A stretch of 64,000 nucleotides of DNA from Actinocatenispora sp963805605 (GTDB lineage: Bacteria; Actinomycetota; Actinomycetes; Mycobacteriales; Micromonosporaceae), in the NCBI GenBank assembly GCA_963805605.1, contig CAWDUX010000001.1:682001-746000 (forward strand), read 5' to 3'. The position numbers and the translations under genes are program-made. Shown one piece after another: positions 38,562-47,047 of this stretch. Every line of letters starts with the position of its first letter. Position 1 is the first letter of the stretch. Under the pieces are notes generated by a model. The model was given only the letters and a program-made list of their open reading frames with translations, was not told where the DNA came from and did not search any database.

Positions 38562-38595
38562 GGGGTGGGCCGGTGCTTCTCCACCGACCCACCCC
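38562..38595 (-). promoter_or_regulatory. Hairpin in the 5' leader of module 2 gene A
   Basis: A 14-bp stem with one mismatch (38562-38575 with 38582-38595) and a 6-base loop begins 29 bases upstream of the start codon. No U-run follows on the minus strand, so it is more likely a leader structure than a terminator. Confidence 0.5.
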
Positions 38596-38942
38596 GACGA
38601 CCTGGCGGTACGCGACGCCAGCCACGCGAGTGCAGTCGCGCGGCTGAAATGCGCTTGGGCAAGGCCGTCCGGATCGGGGCGCTCAACGGGGCGGTCGGGC
38701 AGGAATACGTCCAGCGATCCTGCCGAACGCGCCAGCTCTGAGAGCCATGACAGAAGTACACACCGTGATGGGTGGGTTGGCAAGATTCATTATTAAAAGG
38801 CGGATGTCGCCCAGGATGTTTGCGCGTCCCTGCTAGTAATGTGATCGGAAGATTGCGCTCAGTCAGTAGGGATATCTGCATTTTCCGCGAGCAGAGACCT
38901 TCACTTTTTTCGTACAGGTCGGGTCGGTCAGGAGGGCGTTGG
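38596..38942. promoter_or_regulatory. Divergent promoter region of module 2
   Basis: About 350 bases between the two arms without a convincing gene. The 38755-38930 half is AT-rich and likely holds both promoters and the XRE operator. CAGTCAGTAG (near 38861-38870) resembles the CAGTA/TACTG elements in the divergent region of module 1, but no clean palindrome is seen. Confidence 0.45.
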
Positions 38943-39884
38943 ATGCTTCGGGAAGCAGTACGCACGAGTCCGATGGAGGAGGAGCCCGACGACGTTCCCG
39001 GTCATGGCACCGGTGGTGCGATGGCCGCGCGCAAACAGCTCGCGCGCATTCTCTGGGAGGCGCGCCGGACCGCCGGCGTCACCCAGGAACAGGCTGCCGC
39101 CCGGCTTCAGCGGACCACGGCCACGCTCTACAAGATCGAGAACGGTCTGCCCGGGGTCCGGCTGCGACCGCACGTCGAGATCAGACTGCTGTGCGAGTTG
39201 TACGAGGTCACCGACGCCGAGACCATCAGCACCCTGGAAGCGCTGGCTGCCGCGACCCGGGTCAAGGGCCCGTACCAGCCCTACCGCGATCTCATCTCGG
39301 CCGAGCTCAACATCTACCTGGGTCTGGAACGCGACGCCATCGCGATGTCCACGTACGAGAGCGACCTGATCCCCGGCTTGATGCAGACCGCCGACTACGC
39401 ACGCGCCATCATCCAGATGCCCGGTAGCGACGGTCAGCCGCGCAACGAGACGGAGGTCCGCAAGCGGGTCAAACTGCGTCTGGCCAGACAAGATCTGCTC
39501 GTTCGTAAGCCCAAGGCGTTGGTGTTCGATGTGATTATCGCCGAGACCGCGCTCCTCCGGATGGTCGACAATGCAGCGCTGATGGCGGACCAGCTTCGGA
39601 CAATCAACCAGATTGGGATGCTGCCCAACGTCTCAGTTCGGGTTGTTCGTCTGGGCAGCGGTCTGCACCTCGGTGCTACGACGGGGCAGTTCATCCTGCT
39701 CCGCTTTCCGGGCGACGAGCCGTCGATCCTTTACTCGGACGGCTACCTCGGAGACAATTTTTTCAAGGAACGGAAGGAGATCGCAAGTTACGAGTCGGCC
39801 TGGGCCGACATCGGTCGTCACGCTCTCAACGTGGAGGACAGCAGGTCCTTCATCGAACATCTGGCAGAGAGGTTTGCGGAATGA
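38943..39884 (+). CDS. XRE-family regulator with DUF5753 domain (module 2)
   Basis: 313 residues from ATG 38943 (GGAGGG site). Helix-turn-helix at about residues 30-85 (RKQLARILWEARRTAGVTQE, RTTATLYKIENGLPG) and DUF5753 from about 120 (IYLGLERDAIAMSTYESDLI, PGLMQTADYARAII, VSVRVVRLGSGLHLG, ASYESAWADIGRHAL). It shares the family pattern with the protein at 15261-16151 but is clearly diverged. Its stop overlaps the DUF397 start (ATGATGA). It is divergent from the A-B-C arm at 37564-38533. It probably controls both arms, with DUF397 as partner. Confidence 0.93.
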   Translation: MLREAVRTSPMEEEPDDVPGHGTGGAMAARKQLARILWEARRTAGVTQEQAAARLQRTTATLYKIENGLPGVRLRPHVEIRLLCELYEVTDAETISTLEALAAATRVKGPYQPYRDLISAELNIYLGLERDAIAMSTYESDLIPGLMQTADYARAIIQMPGSDGQPRNETEVRKRVKLRLARQDLLVRKPKALVFDVIIAETALLRMVDNAALMADQLRTINQIGMLPNVSVRVVRLGSGLHLGATTGQFILLRFPGDEPSILYSDGYLGDNFFKERKEIASYESAWADIGRHALNVEDSRSFIEHLAERFAE

Positions 39885-40084
39885 TGAACGGTCTCACCGG
39901 TGCTGCGTGGAGGAAGTCGAGCCGCAGCGGTACCAGCAATCAGTGTGTCGAGGTGGCGACGAATCTGGTGGGTGTGGTCGGGGTGCGCGATTCCAAGGAT
40001 CCGCGGGGCCCGGTGTTCGCGCTCGCGCCGGAGTCGTTCGCGGCGTTCGTGGCCGCTGTGCGGGACGGCGAACTTCGGTCCTGA
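39881..40084 (+). CDS. DUF397 domain protein (module 2)
   Basis: A 67-residue DUF397 protein: GAAWRKSSRSGTSNQCVEVA, VGVRDSKDPRGPVFAL, SFAAFVAAVRDGELRS. It starts at ATG 39881 (or 39884), overlapping the XRE stop, so the pair is translationally coupled. A short inverted repeat (ATACCG/CGGTAT at 40084-40104) followed by TTT may end the operon. As in Scr1/Scr2-type pairs, it probably acts together with the XRE protein. Confidence 0.93.
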   Translation: MMNGLTGAAWRKSSRSGTSNQCVEVATNLVGVVGVRDSKDPRGPVFALAPESFAAFVAAVRDGELRS

Positions 40085-40166
40085 TACCGCCCGGTCGCCG
40101 GTATTTCGCTCAGCGGCGGGTAGCCTGCGGCGGAAGGCCGGCGACGAGCGACGGGAGAGCGGGTCG

Positions 40167-40628
40167 ATGCCATCGGTTCCGGACGATCTGCGGTGGATGC
40201 GCGTGGCGATCGCGTTGGCGCAGCGGTGCCGGCCGGTCGCCGGCGCGTACTCGGTCGGTGCCGTCATCGTGGACGGCTCGGGTGCCGAGATCGCGCGCGG
40301 CTACTCGCGGGAGACCGACGCCAAGGTGCACGCCGAGGAGTCGGCCCTGGCCAAGCTCGACCCCGCCGACCCGCGACTGCCCGACGCGACGATCTACTCG
40401 ACGCTGGAACCGTGCTCACAGCGGGCATCCCGGCCGCGCAGCTGTACCGATCTGATCCTCGCCGCCGGCATCCGCCGGGTCGCCATCGCCTGGCGCGAAC
40501 CCGCGTTGTTCGTCGCCGACTGCCAGGGCGTCGAGCTGCTCACCGCCGCCGGTGTCAGCGTGGTGGAACTGCCGGAACTGGCCGAGGCGGCCCGCGCGGT
40601 CAACGCCCACCTGGACCTCGGCCCCTGA
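40167..40628 (+). CDS. Cytidine/deoxycytidylate deaminase-fold protein (RibD N-terminal-like)
   Basis: 153 residues from ATG 40167 with a GGGAGAG site. Zinc-deaminase motifs: KVHAEESALAKL (H-A-E, the zinc ligand His and catalytic Glu) and TLEPCSQRASRPRSCTDLIL (P-C-x8-C, the two cysteine ligands). The N-terminus has the substrate loop RPVAGAYSVGAVIVDGSG. The spacing with eight residues between cysteines matches RibD-type riboflavin deaminases rather than cytidine deaminase. It lacks the reductase half of RibD. It deaminates a pyrimidine-type ring; the natural substrate is not clear. Confidence 0.85.
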   Translation: MPSVPDDLRWMRVAIALAQRCRPVAGAYSVGAVIVDGSGAEIARGYSRETDAKVHAEESALAKLDPADPRLPDATIYSTLEPCSQRASRPRSCTDLILAAGIRRVAIAWREPALFVADCQGVELLTAAGVSVVELPELAEAARAVNAHLDLGP

Positions 40629-40637
40629 GCGCACCGG

Positions 40638-41363
40638 TCAGTTGGTGACGGGGCCGGGCGGCTGGGCACCGGCACCGGAGTTGCCCAGCAGTGTGCTGTC
40701 GGTGACCACGGTGAGTCTGCGGCCCGATTGGGTGGCCAGCACGCTGACCGTGTGGTTCACCTTGACATCGGTGAACTTCGCCGCACCATTGTCCACTGTG
40801 GTCGTTGCGTCCGCCGAGTAGACGACGGTGTGCCCGTTCGCACTGCGTACCGTCAGGGACGTGCTCGACGAGGCGGTCACCGTACCGGTCTGGGTCAGCA
40901 TCACCGCGTAACCGTTGCCTGAGCGCACCACGTACTGGCCGTACAGGGCACCGGCCGGGCCGGACAGGTTCTGCTGCGGACCGGCCATGCCGCCGCCCGG
41001 ACGCTGTCCACCCGGGAACTGACCCCCGCGGCCGAAGCCGTTGCGCCACCCCCCGCCAGGCCCGGAGGCGCGCTGGCCGTTCGCGGCGGCCACGTGCGAG
41101 GTCGCGTACACCACGCCACCGCCCAGCGCCAACGCACCGACCAGTGCGACCGCCCCCACCGTGGCCCGCCGACGCGGTGACCACGCTGCTCGACGCGCCG
41201 CTTGCGGGGCAGGCTGCGGCGGCGCCACGACACCCGGCGCCAGCGGCGGGTCGGGCTGGGTTTCCCGGCCGTCGGCGCCCGGCGTGGATCCACCATCGAC
41301 AGCGGCAGTACCCGGTACGGGATGCTGCTGTTCCGGCTCTGAGTCGTGCATCGTCCATCCCAT
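40638..41363 (-). CDS. Membrane-anchored extracytoplasmic protein (DUF5666-like)
   Basis: About 241 residues; ATG 41363 or 41351 could be the start. A Pro-rich cytoplasmic segment of about 65 residues with a basic stop (RRAAWSPRRR) is followed by one membrane helix (ATVGAVALVGALALGGGVVY) and a Gly/Pro/Arg-rich spacer (GGGWRNGFGRGGQFPGGQRP). The outer domain is a small beta barrel (TGTVTASSSTSLTVRSANGH, VSVLATQSGRRLTVVTDSTL), like the DUF5666/OB-type domains found beside envelope two-component systems. It is divergent from the response regulator, so it is probably a target or a sensor modulator of that system. Confidence 0.78.
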   Translation of the reverse strand: MGWTMHDSEPEQQHPVPGTAAVDGGSTPGADGRETQPDPPLAPGVVAPPQPAPQAARRAAWSPRRRATVGAVALVGALALGGGVVYATSHVAAANGQRASGPGGGWRNGFGRGGQFPGGQRPGGGMAGPQQNLSGPAGALYGQYVVRSGNGYAVMLTQTGTVTASSSTSLTVRSANGHTVVYSADATTTVDNGAAKFTDVKVNHTVSVLATQSGRRLTVVTDSTLLGNSGAGAQPPGPVTN

Positions 41364-41537
41364 CGGAAGAATCTGGGCGCGGCCTGGCCGCCGGTGACTG
41401 TGACGGTCCCGCCGCTGCCTGTGCTGCGGCTGTGACAGACCTGTACATCCTGCGGCAACCAGGGCGGCCCGATCGCGCACAGCATCCACACAGGTGGCGC
41501 TCAAAGCCGGTACAGGGTGCCGGCACAGGATGTCGGC

Positions 41538-42290
41538 ATGGTGAGCATGAGTACGGACGCCCCCGGCCCCGCCGCGCGTCCGCGGTTGGCCCGCCCGGAC
41601 GGCCAGCCGGTACGGGTGCTGGTCGTCGACGACGAGGCCACCCTCACCGAACTGCTGTCGATGGCGCTGCGCTACGAGGGCTGGGAGGTGCGCACCGCCG
41701 CCGATGGTCAGAGCGCGGTCCGTACCGCGCACGATTTCCGACCCGACGCGGTGGTGCTGGACATCATGCTGCCGGACATGGACGGACTGTCCGTGCTGCG
41801 GCGGTTGCATGCCGAGCGCCCGACCGTGCCGGTGCTGTTCCTGACCGCGCGCGACGCGGTGGAGGACCGGGTGGCGGGACTGACCGCCGGCGGCGACGAC
41901 TATGTGACCAAGCCGTTCAGCCTGGAGGAGGTGGTCGCGCGACTGCGTGCGCTGATGCGCCGGGCGTCGCTGGCCACCGCGGTGTCCGAGGCGATGCTGG
42001 TCGTCGGTGACCTCACCCTCGACGAGGACAGCCACGAGGTACGCCGCGCCGACGAGGAGATCTCACTGACGGCGACCGAGTTCGAGCTGCTGCGCTTCCT
42101 GATGCGCAACCCGCGCCGGGTGCTGAGCAAGGCGCAGATCCTGGACCGGGTGTGGAGCTACGACTTCGGCGGTCAGGCCAACATCGTCGAGCTGTACATC
42201 TCCTACCTGCGGAAGAAGATCGACGCGGGCCGCAAACCGATGATCCACACGATGCGTGGTGCGGGGTATGTCCTCAAACCCGTCAGCTGA
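41538..42290 (+). CDS. OmpR-family response regulator
   Basis: 250 residues from ATG 41538 (ATG 41547 is also possible). Receiver domain, residues 25-140: VRVLVVDDEATLTELLSMAL, phospho-acceptor in AVVLDIMLPDMDGL, FLTARD and K in DYVTKPFS. Winged-helix output domain, 155-250: LTATEFELLRFLMRNPRRVL, QANIVELYISYLRKKIDAG, TMRGAGYVLKP. It is paired with the histidine kinase overlapping its 3' end by 23 bases. The divergent neighbour and the downstream glycosyltransferase operon are likely targets. Confidence 0.95.
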   Translation: MVSMSTDAPGPAARPRLARPDGQPVRVLVVDDEATLTELLSMALRYEGWEVRTAADGQSAVRTAHDFRPDAVVLDIMLPDMDGLSVLRRLHAERPTVPVLFLTARDAVEDRVAGLTAGGDDYVTKPFSLEEVVARLRALMRRASLATAVSEAMLVVGDLTLDEDSHEVRRADEEISLTATEFELLRFLMRNPRRVLSKAQILDRVWSYDFGGQANIVELYISYLRKKIDAGRKPMIHTMRGAGYVLKPVS

Positions 42291-43806
42291 GCGTCGGCAC
42301 CGGCTGTCGGTGCGCGGCTGGTCGCTGCGCACCCGGTTGACCGTGATCCTGGTCGGCCTGCTGGCCGTGGTGTGCCTGGTCGTGGGGATCGGCACCCAGC
42401 TGGCCCTGCGTGGCTTCCTGATCGCCCGGTTCGATTCGCAGCTGCGCGACGCCGGGCACATGGCGGTACGCATACACCGGGACGGCCCACCCGGGCCGCT
42501 CGCAGACCGACGGGGTGGTCGACCGCTGTCGGTGCCAGGACTACCGCCGGAACTGGTACGGGCGGAGGTGTCGGCCACCGGTGACAGCGGCACCGTGTTC
42601 CGGGTGCACTCCGGTCAATGGCAGACGGTCGCCGACCCGGCGGTCGCGCGGCAGCTCACCGCGGTTCCGGTGGACGGCCACGCCACCACGGTGCAGCTCG
42701 GTGACGGGCTCGGGCAGTACCGGGCGGTGGCCTACACCGAACCGGACACCGGCGGCGCGGTCGTCACCGCGCTCCCGCTGGACCCGATCAACCGGACACT
42801 GATGCAGGTCGCCGTGGTCGAACTGCTGATCGCCGTGGCCGCCCTGGTGGTCGCCGGCGCCGGCGGCGCGCTGATCGTCCGCCGTACGCTGCGTCCGTTG
42901 CGTCGGGTGGCGTCCACCGCGGCCCGGGTCGCCGAGCTGCCACTGCACCAGGGTGAGGTGGCGCTGTCGGTACGGGTACCGGCCACCGACACCGACCCCG
43001 GCACCGAGGTCGGTCAGGTCGGTGCCGCGATCAACCGCATGCTGGGGCACGTGGCGAACGCGCTGAGCGCCCGGCACGCCTCCGAGCTGCGGGTACGTCA
43101 GTTCGTCGCGGACGCCAGCCACGAACTGCGCACCCCGCTCGCCGCGATCCGCGGCTACGCGGAGCTGACCCGCCGGGGCGCCCACCAACTGCCCGACGAC
43201 GTGGTGCACGCCATCGGTCGGGTCGAGTCCGAATCGGCCCGGATGACCACCCTGGTGGAGGATCTGCTGCTGCTGGCCCGGTTGGACTCGGGACGACCGC
43301 TGGTGCACGAGGAGGTGGACCTGAGCAGGCTGGTGGTGGACGCGGTACAGGACGCGCACGTGGCCGGCCCACGGCACAACTGGCGTCTGGACCTGCCCGA
43401 CGAGCCGGTCACCGTGCCCGGTGACGCTGCCCGGCTGCACCAGGTGCTGGCGAACCTGCTGGCCAACGCCCGTACCCACACCCCGCCGGGCTGCACGGTC
43501 ACCACGGGTGTGCGGGCCAGCGCACAGCGGGTCGATCTGGCCGTCACCGACGACGGTCCCGGCATCCCGGCAGAACTGTTGCCGGAGGTCTTCGAGCGGT
43601 TCGTCCGAGGTGACGGTTCACGGTCCCGGGCGGCCGGCAGTACCGGACTGGGCATGGCGATCGTCGCGGCGGTGGTGGCCGCGCACCACGGGGACGTCTC
43701 GGTGCGCAGCGTCCCGGGCGAGACCAGGGTGACGGTACGACTGCCCCGCCAGCAGACACAGCCCGTACACAGCAACGGCACCGGGATCACACAAGACGGT
43801 CGGTGA
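42268..43806 (+). CDS. Sensor histidine kinase
   Basis: 512 residues from ATG 42268, inside the end of the regulator gene. Membrane helix 1 (TVILVGLLAVVCLVVGIGT), an extracytoplasmic sensor region of about 150 residues, helix 2 (VVELLIAVAALVVAGAGGAL), a HAMP domain (RRTLRPLRRVASTAARVAEL), then the phospho-acceptor FVADASHELRTPLAAIRGY. ATP-binding boxes follow: N box LANLLANARTH, G1 VTDDGPGIP, F box EVFERFVRGD and G2 GSTGLGMAIV. It phosphorylates the adjacent OmpR-type regulator. The stop overlaps the next gene (GTGA), so sensor and glycosyltransferases are probably one transcript. Confidence 0.95.
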   Translation: MSSNPSAERRHRLSVRGWSLRTRLTVILVGLLAVVCLVVGIGTQLALRGFLIARFDSQLRDAGHMAVRIHRDGPPGPLADRRGGRPLSVPGLPPELVRAEVSATGDSGTVFRVHSGQWQTVADPAVARQLTAVPVDGHATTVQLGDGLGQYRAVAYTEPDTGGAVVTALPLDPINRTLMQVAVVELLIAVAALVVAGAGGALIVRRTLRPLRRVASTAARVAELPLHQGEVALSVRVPATDTDPGTEVGQVGAAINRMLGHVANALSARHASELRVRQFVADASHELRTPLAAIRGYAELTRRGAHQLPDDVVHAIGRVESESARMTTLVEDLLLLARLDSGRPLVHEEVDLSRLVVDAVQDAHVAGPRHNWRLDLPDEPVTVPGDAARLHQVLANLLANARTHTPPGCTVTTGVRASAQRVDLAVTDDGPGIPAELLPEVFERFVRGDGSRSRAAGSTGLGMAIVAAVVAAHHGDVSVRSVPGETRVTVRLPRQQTQPVHSNGTGITQDGR

Positions 43807-45722
43807 GCATGGCGGCGACACCGCCAACGGGAAGGGCCACCGCGACCGTGGATACCGCCACTGTTCCCCGAACCGCCACGGTGTGCTGGCGGCGCCGGCT
43901 GTGGGGAAGGCCCGGTGATCCGCGCTGGGTCCGGCCGGCTGTGCTCGTTCTGCTGACCGCGACAGGCCTGCTGTATCTGCTGGGGCTGGGCGCATCCGGC
44001 TGGGCGAACAGCTTCTACGCCGCGGCGGCACAGGCCGGCGGGTCCAACTGGACGGCATTCCTGTACGGCTCGTCGGATGCGGCCAACGCGATCACCGTGG
44101 ACAAGACGCCCGCATCCCTGTGGCTGACCGATGCGTCGGTACGGCTGTTCGGGCTCAGCACCTGGAGCATCCTGGTGCCGCAGGCGCTCGCCGGTGTCGC
44201 GTCGGTCGGCGTGCTGTACCTGGCGGTGCGGCGCTGGTATCCGCCGGGCGCGGCGCTGGCTGCCGGGGCGGTGTTCGCCCTGACCCCGGTCGCGGTGCTG
44301 ATGTTCCGGTTCAACAATCCGGACTCGCTGCTGGTGCTGTTACTGACCCTGGCCGGGTACGCCGCGCTACGGGCGATCGAGCATGCGGGGCTGCGCTGGC
44401 TGCTGCTGTCCGGCGCGCTGGTCGGGTTCGGTTTCCTGACCAAGATGCTGCAGGCGTTCCTGGTGCTGCCGGCGCTGGGGCTGGCGTACCTGGTGGCGGC
44501 GCCGACCACGCCGCTGCGCCGCATCGCCCATCTGCTGGCAGCTGGCCTGGCGCTGCTGACCGCCGCCGGCTGGTGGGTCGCACTGGTGGAGCTGGTCCCG
44601 GCGGGGTCACGACCCTACATCGGCGGCACCCAGCACAACAGCGTGCTGGAACTCGCGTTCGGTTACAACGGCTTCGGCCGGATCACCGGCAACGAGACCG
44701 GCGGCCTGGGCAACGTCAACCAGGAGGCCGGGTGGTTGCGGCTGTTCGACACCGAGATGGGTGCGCAGGTGTCCTGGCTGCTGCCGGCGGCGCTGATCCT
44801 GCTGGGGGTCGGGTTGTGGTCGACCCGGCATGCGCCCCGCACCGACCGTACCCGGGCGGCCCTGCTCGTCTGGGGCGGATGGCTGCTGGTCAGCGGTGCG
44901 GTGATCAGCCTGTCCGCCGGGATCATCCACCCGTACTACACGGTGGCGCTGGCACCGGCGATCGGGGCGCTGGTCGGTGTCGGCGCGGCCGTGCTGTGGC
45001 GGCACCGCGCCGAGCGTTGGGCCCGGCCGCTGCTGGCCACCATCATCGCGGTCACCGTGATCTGGTCGTACGTGCTGCTGGCCCGCGCCCCCGGATGGCT
45101 GCCCGGGTTGCGCTACCTGGTGCTGTTCGGTGGGCTGGCCGTCGTTGCGCTGCTGCTGGTGGTCCGCTCGTCCGGGCCGGCGGTCAGCGTGCTGGCGGTG
45201 CTCGCGACCCTGACGGCACTGGCCGGCCTCGCCGCGTACTCGGTGGCGACCGCAGCGACACCGCACACCGGCGCGATCCCGTCGGCGGGCCCGCCCGGTG
45301 CTGGTGCGATCCGTGGCCCTGGTGGTGCTCGGCCCGGTGGGGGGATGGCTCTGCTGGACAGCACGTCACCACCGGACGCGTTGGTCTCCCTGCTGCGGGC
45401 CCGGCACAGCCGGTACCGGTGGGTGGCGGCCGTGATCGGATCCAACAGCGCGGCCGGATACCAGCTCGGTACCGGCTACCCGGTGATGGCGATCGGCGGA
45501 TTCAACGGAACCGATGCCTATCCGACCCTGGTGCAGTTCCGTGCCCTGGTGTGGGCCGGAGAGATCCACTACTACATCGGCGACGGGCTGCGCGCCGGCC
45601 GGCCCGGCGCGGGTACCGGATCGGGGAGTGCCGCACCGCAACAGATCGCGGCATGGGTGGCGGCACACTACCCGGCCCGCACCGTCGCCGGTGTCACCGT
45701 GTACGAGCTCGGCAACCGGTGA
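43803..45722 (+). CDS. GT39-like (ArnT/PMT-type) membrane glycosyltransferase, copy 1
   Basis: 639 residues from GTG 43803 overlapping the kinase stop (ATG 43809 is an alternative). About 12 membrane helices. The first outer loop carries WANSFYAAAAQAGGSNWTAF and VDKTPASLWL, the acidic/DK-P pattern of ArnT-like transferases; GFGFLTKMLQAFLVLPALGL and AGIIHPYYTVALAPAIGAL are further family marks. A C-terminal extracytoplasmic domain begins near residue 480 with a Gly/Pro-rich linker. It probably moves a sugar from polyprenyl-phosphate to an envelope acceptor. A TTA codon occurs at 44340-44342. Close paralogue at 47044-48988. Confidence 0.9.
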   Translation: MSMAATPPTGRATATVDTATVPRTATVCWRRRLWGRPGDPRWVRPAVLVLLTATGLLYLLGLGASGWANSFYAAAAQAGGSNWTAFLYGSSDAANAITVDKTPASLWLTDASVRLFGLSTWSILVPQALAGVASVGVLYLAVRRWYPPGAALAAGAVFALTPVAVLMFRFNNPDSLLVLLLTLAGYAALRAIEHAGLRWLLLSGALVGFGFLTKMLQAFLVLPALGLAYLVAAPTTPLRRIAHLLAAGLALLTAAGWWVALVELVPAGSRPYIGGTQHNSVLELAFGYNGFGRITGNETGGLGNVNQEAGWLRLFDTEMGAQVSWLLPAALILLGVGLWSTRHAPRTDRTRAALLVWGGWLLVSGAVISLSAGIIHPYYTVALAPAIGALVGVGAAVLWRHRAERWARPLLATIIAVTVIWSYVLLARAPGWLPGLRYLVLFGGLAVVALLLVVRSSGPAVSVLAVLATLTALAGLAAYSVATAATPHTGAIPSAGPPGAGAIRGPGGARPGGGMALLDSTSPPDALVSLLRARHSRYRWVAAVIGSNSAAGYQLGTGYPVMAIGGFNGTDAYPTLVQFRALVWAGEIHYYIGDGLRAGRPGAGTGSGSAAPQQIAAWVAAHYPARTVAGVTVYELGNR

Positions 45723-45793
45723 CCGGCATGGCTCACAGGGCACGTACAGGCAGGCCACACAGCCGGCAAAGCGCGGGCCGCCAGGGTCGTTCC

Positions 45794-47047
45794 ATGGTCA
45801 TCAGAACGGTTCCAGAGCCCCGGTTCGAGGAGAGCCGCCAGCCCGCTGACCCCGCACCGGTGCTCGACGTGGTCGTGCCGGTCCACAACGAACAGGACGA
45901 TCTCGGCCCGTGCGTACGGCGGCTGCACGAGCACCTGACTGCGCAGTTGCCCTACAGTTTCCGGATCACCGTGGCCGACAATGCCAGCACCGACGACACT
46001 CTCGCGGTGGCCCACCGGCTGGCCGCGCAGTATCCGCAGGTGCGGGTCAGGCATCTGGACGCCAAGGGCCGGGGGCGGGCGCTCAAGGCGGCCTGGTCGG
46101 CCTCGGACGCCGACATCCTGTGCTACATGGACGTCGATCTGTCCACCGACCTGGCCGCGCTGCTACCGCTGATCGCGCCGCTGGTGTCCGGGCACTCGGA
46201 CCTGGCGGTCGGCAGTCGGCTGTGCCAGGGCTCGCGAGTGGTACGCGGAGCGAAACGGGAACTGATCTCCCGCTGCTACAACCTGATCCTGCGCGGCACG
46301 CTCGGCATCGGTTCCTCCGATGCGCAGTGCGGGTTCAAAGCGGTCCGCCGGGACGTGGCCGGTCAACTGCTGCCGCTGATCCAGGACACCGGCTGGTTCT
46401 TCGACACCGAACTGCTCGTACTGGCCCAGCGCGCCGGGCTGCGGGTGCACGAGGTACCGGTGGACTGGGTGGATGATCCGGACAGCCGGGTGGACATCCT
46501 GGCCACCGCGGTGGCCGACCTGCGCGGCATCGTACGGCTCGGCCGGGATCTGGCCACCGGCCGGTTGCCGCTGTCGGATCTGCGGCGCAGGTCGGGTCGC
46601 CATCCGCTCATCGCCCGGCCCGGCAGCCCGGGTGGACTGATCGGTCAACTGTTCCGGTTCGGGGTGGTGGGTGCCGGCTGCACCGTGGCCTACCTGCTGC
46701 TGTATCTGGTGTTGCGGGAACCGCTCGGTGCCCAGGGCGCCAATCTGGTGGCCATGCTGGTGACCGCGGTGGCCAACACCGCCGCGAACCGGCGGCTCAC
46801 CTTCGGGGTGAGCGGGGTACGCGGGGCGTACCGTCACCACGTACAGGGAATGCTGGTGTTCCTGCTGGGTCTCGGCCTCACCAGCGGCGCCCTGGCACTG
46901 CTGCACGCCGCGGTCGGTTCTGCGCACCGGGCAGCCGAACTCGCCGCGCTGGTGGCCGCGAACCTGCTCGCCACCGTGCTGCGGTTCCTGTTGCTGCGAG
47001 CCTGGGTCTTCGGCGCCCATCGACCGTCTGTTGTGGAGGATCTGTGA
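45794..47047 (+). CDS. Polyprenyl-phosphate glycosyltransferase (GT2) fused to a GtrA-like membrane domain
   Basis: 417 residues from ATG 45794. GT2 domain, residues 20-250: LDVVVPVHNEQDDLGPCVRR, ITVADNASTDDTLAVAHRL, CYMDVDLSTDLAALLPLIAP (metal-binding D-x-D), SDAQCGFKAVRRDVAGQLL, GWFFDTELLVLAQRAG. GtrA domain, about 285-415, with four helices (FRFGVVGAGCTVAYLLLYLV ... LLRAWVFG). It makes a polyprenyl-phosphate sugar, such as the mannosyl or glucosyl donor, and may flip it. It sits between two GT39-like enzymes that would use the donor. The stop overlaps the next start (GTGA). Confidence 0.92.
   Translation: MVIRTVPEPRFEESRQPADPAPVLDVVVPVHNEQDDLGPCVRRLHEHLTAQLPYSFRITVADNASTDDTLAVAHRLAAQYPQVRVRHLDAKGRGRALKAAWSASDADILCYMDVDLSTDLAALLPLIAPLVSGHSDLAVGSRLCQGSRVVRGAKRELISRCYNLILRGTLGIGSSDAQCGFKAVRRDVAGQLLPLIQDTGWFFDTELLVLAQRAGLRVHEVPVDWVDDPDSRVDILATAVADLRGIVRLGRDLATGRLPLSDLRRRSGRHPLIARPGSPGGLIGQLFRFGVVGAGCTVAYLLLYLVLREPLGAQGANLVAMLVTAVANTAANRRLTFGVSGVRGAYRHHVQGMLVFLLGLGLTSGALALLHAAVGSAHRAAELAALVAANLLATVLRFLLLRAWVFGAHRPSVVEDL

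Noticed and set aside
44120..45793. Long open frame on the plus strand upstream of and continuous with the GT2 gene
   Set aside because: This part lies inside the GT39-like gene in another frame and has no protein-like composition; only the segment from ATG 45794 is the true GT2 gene.
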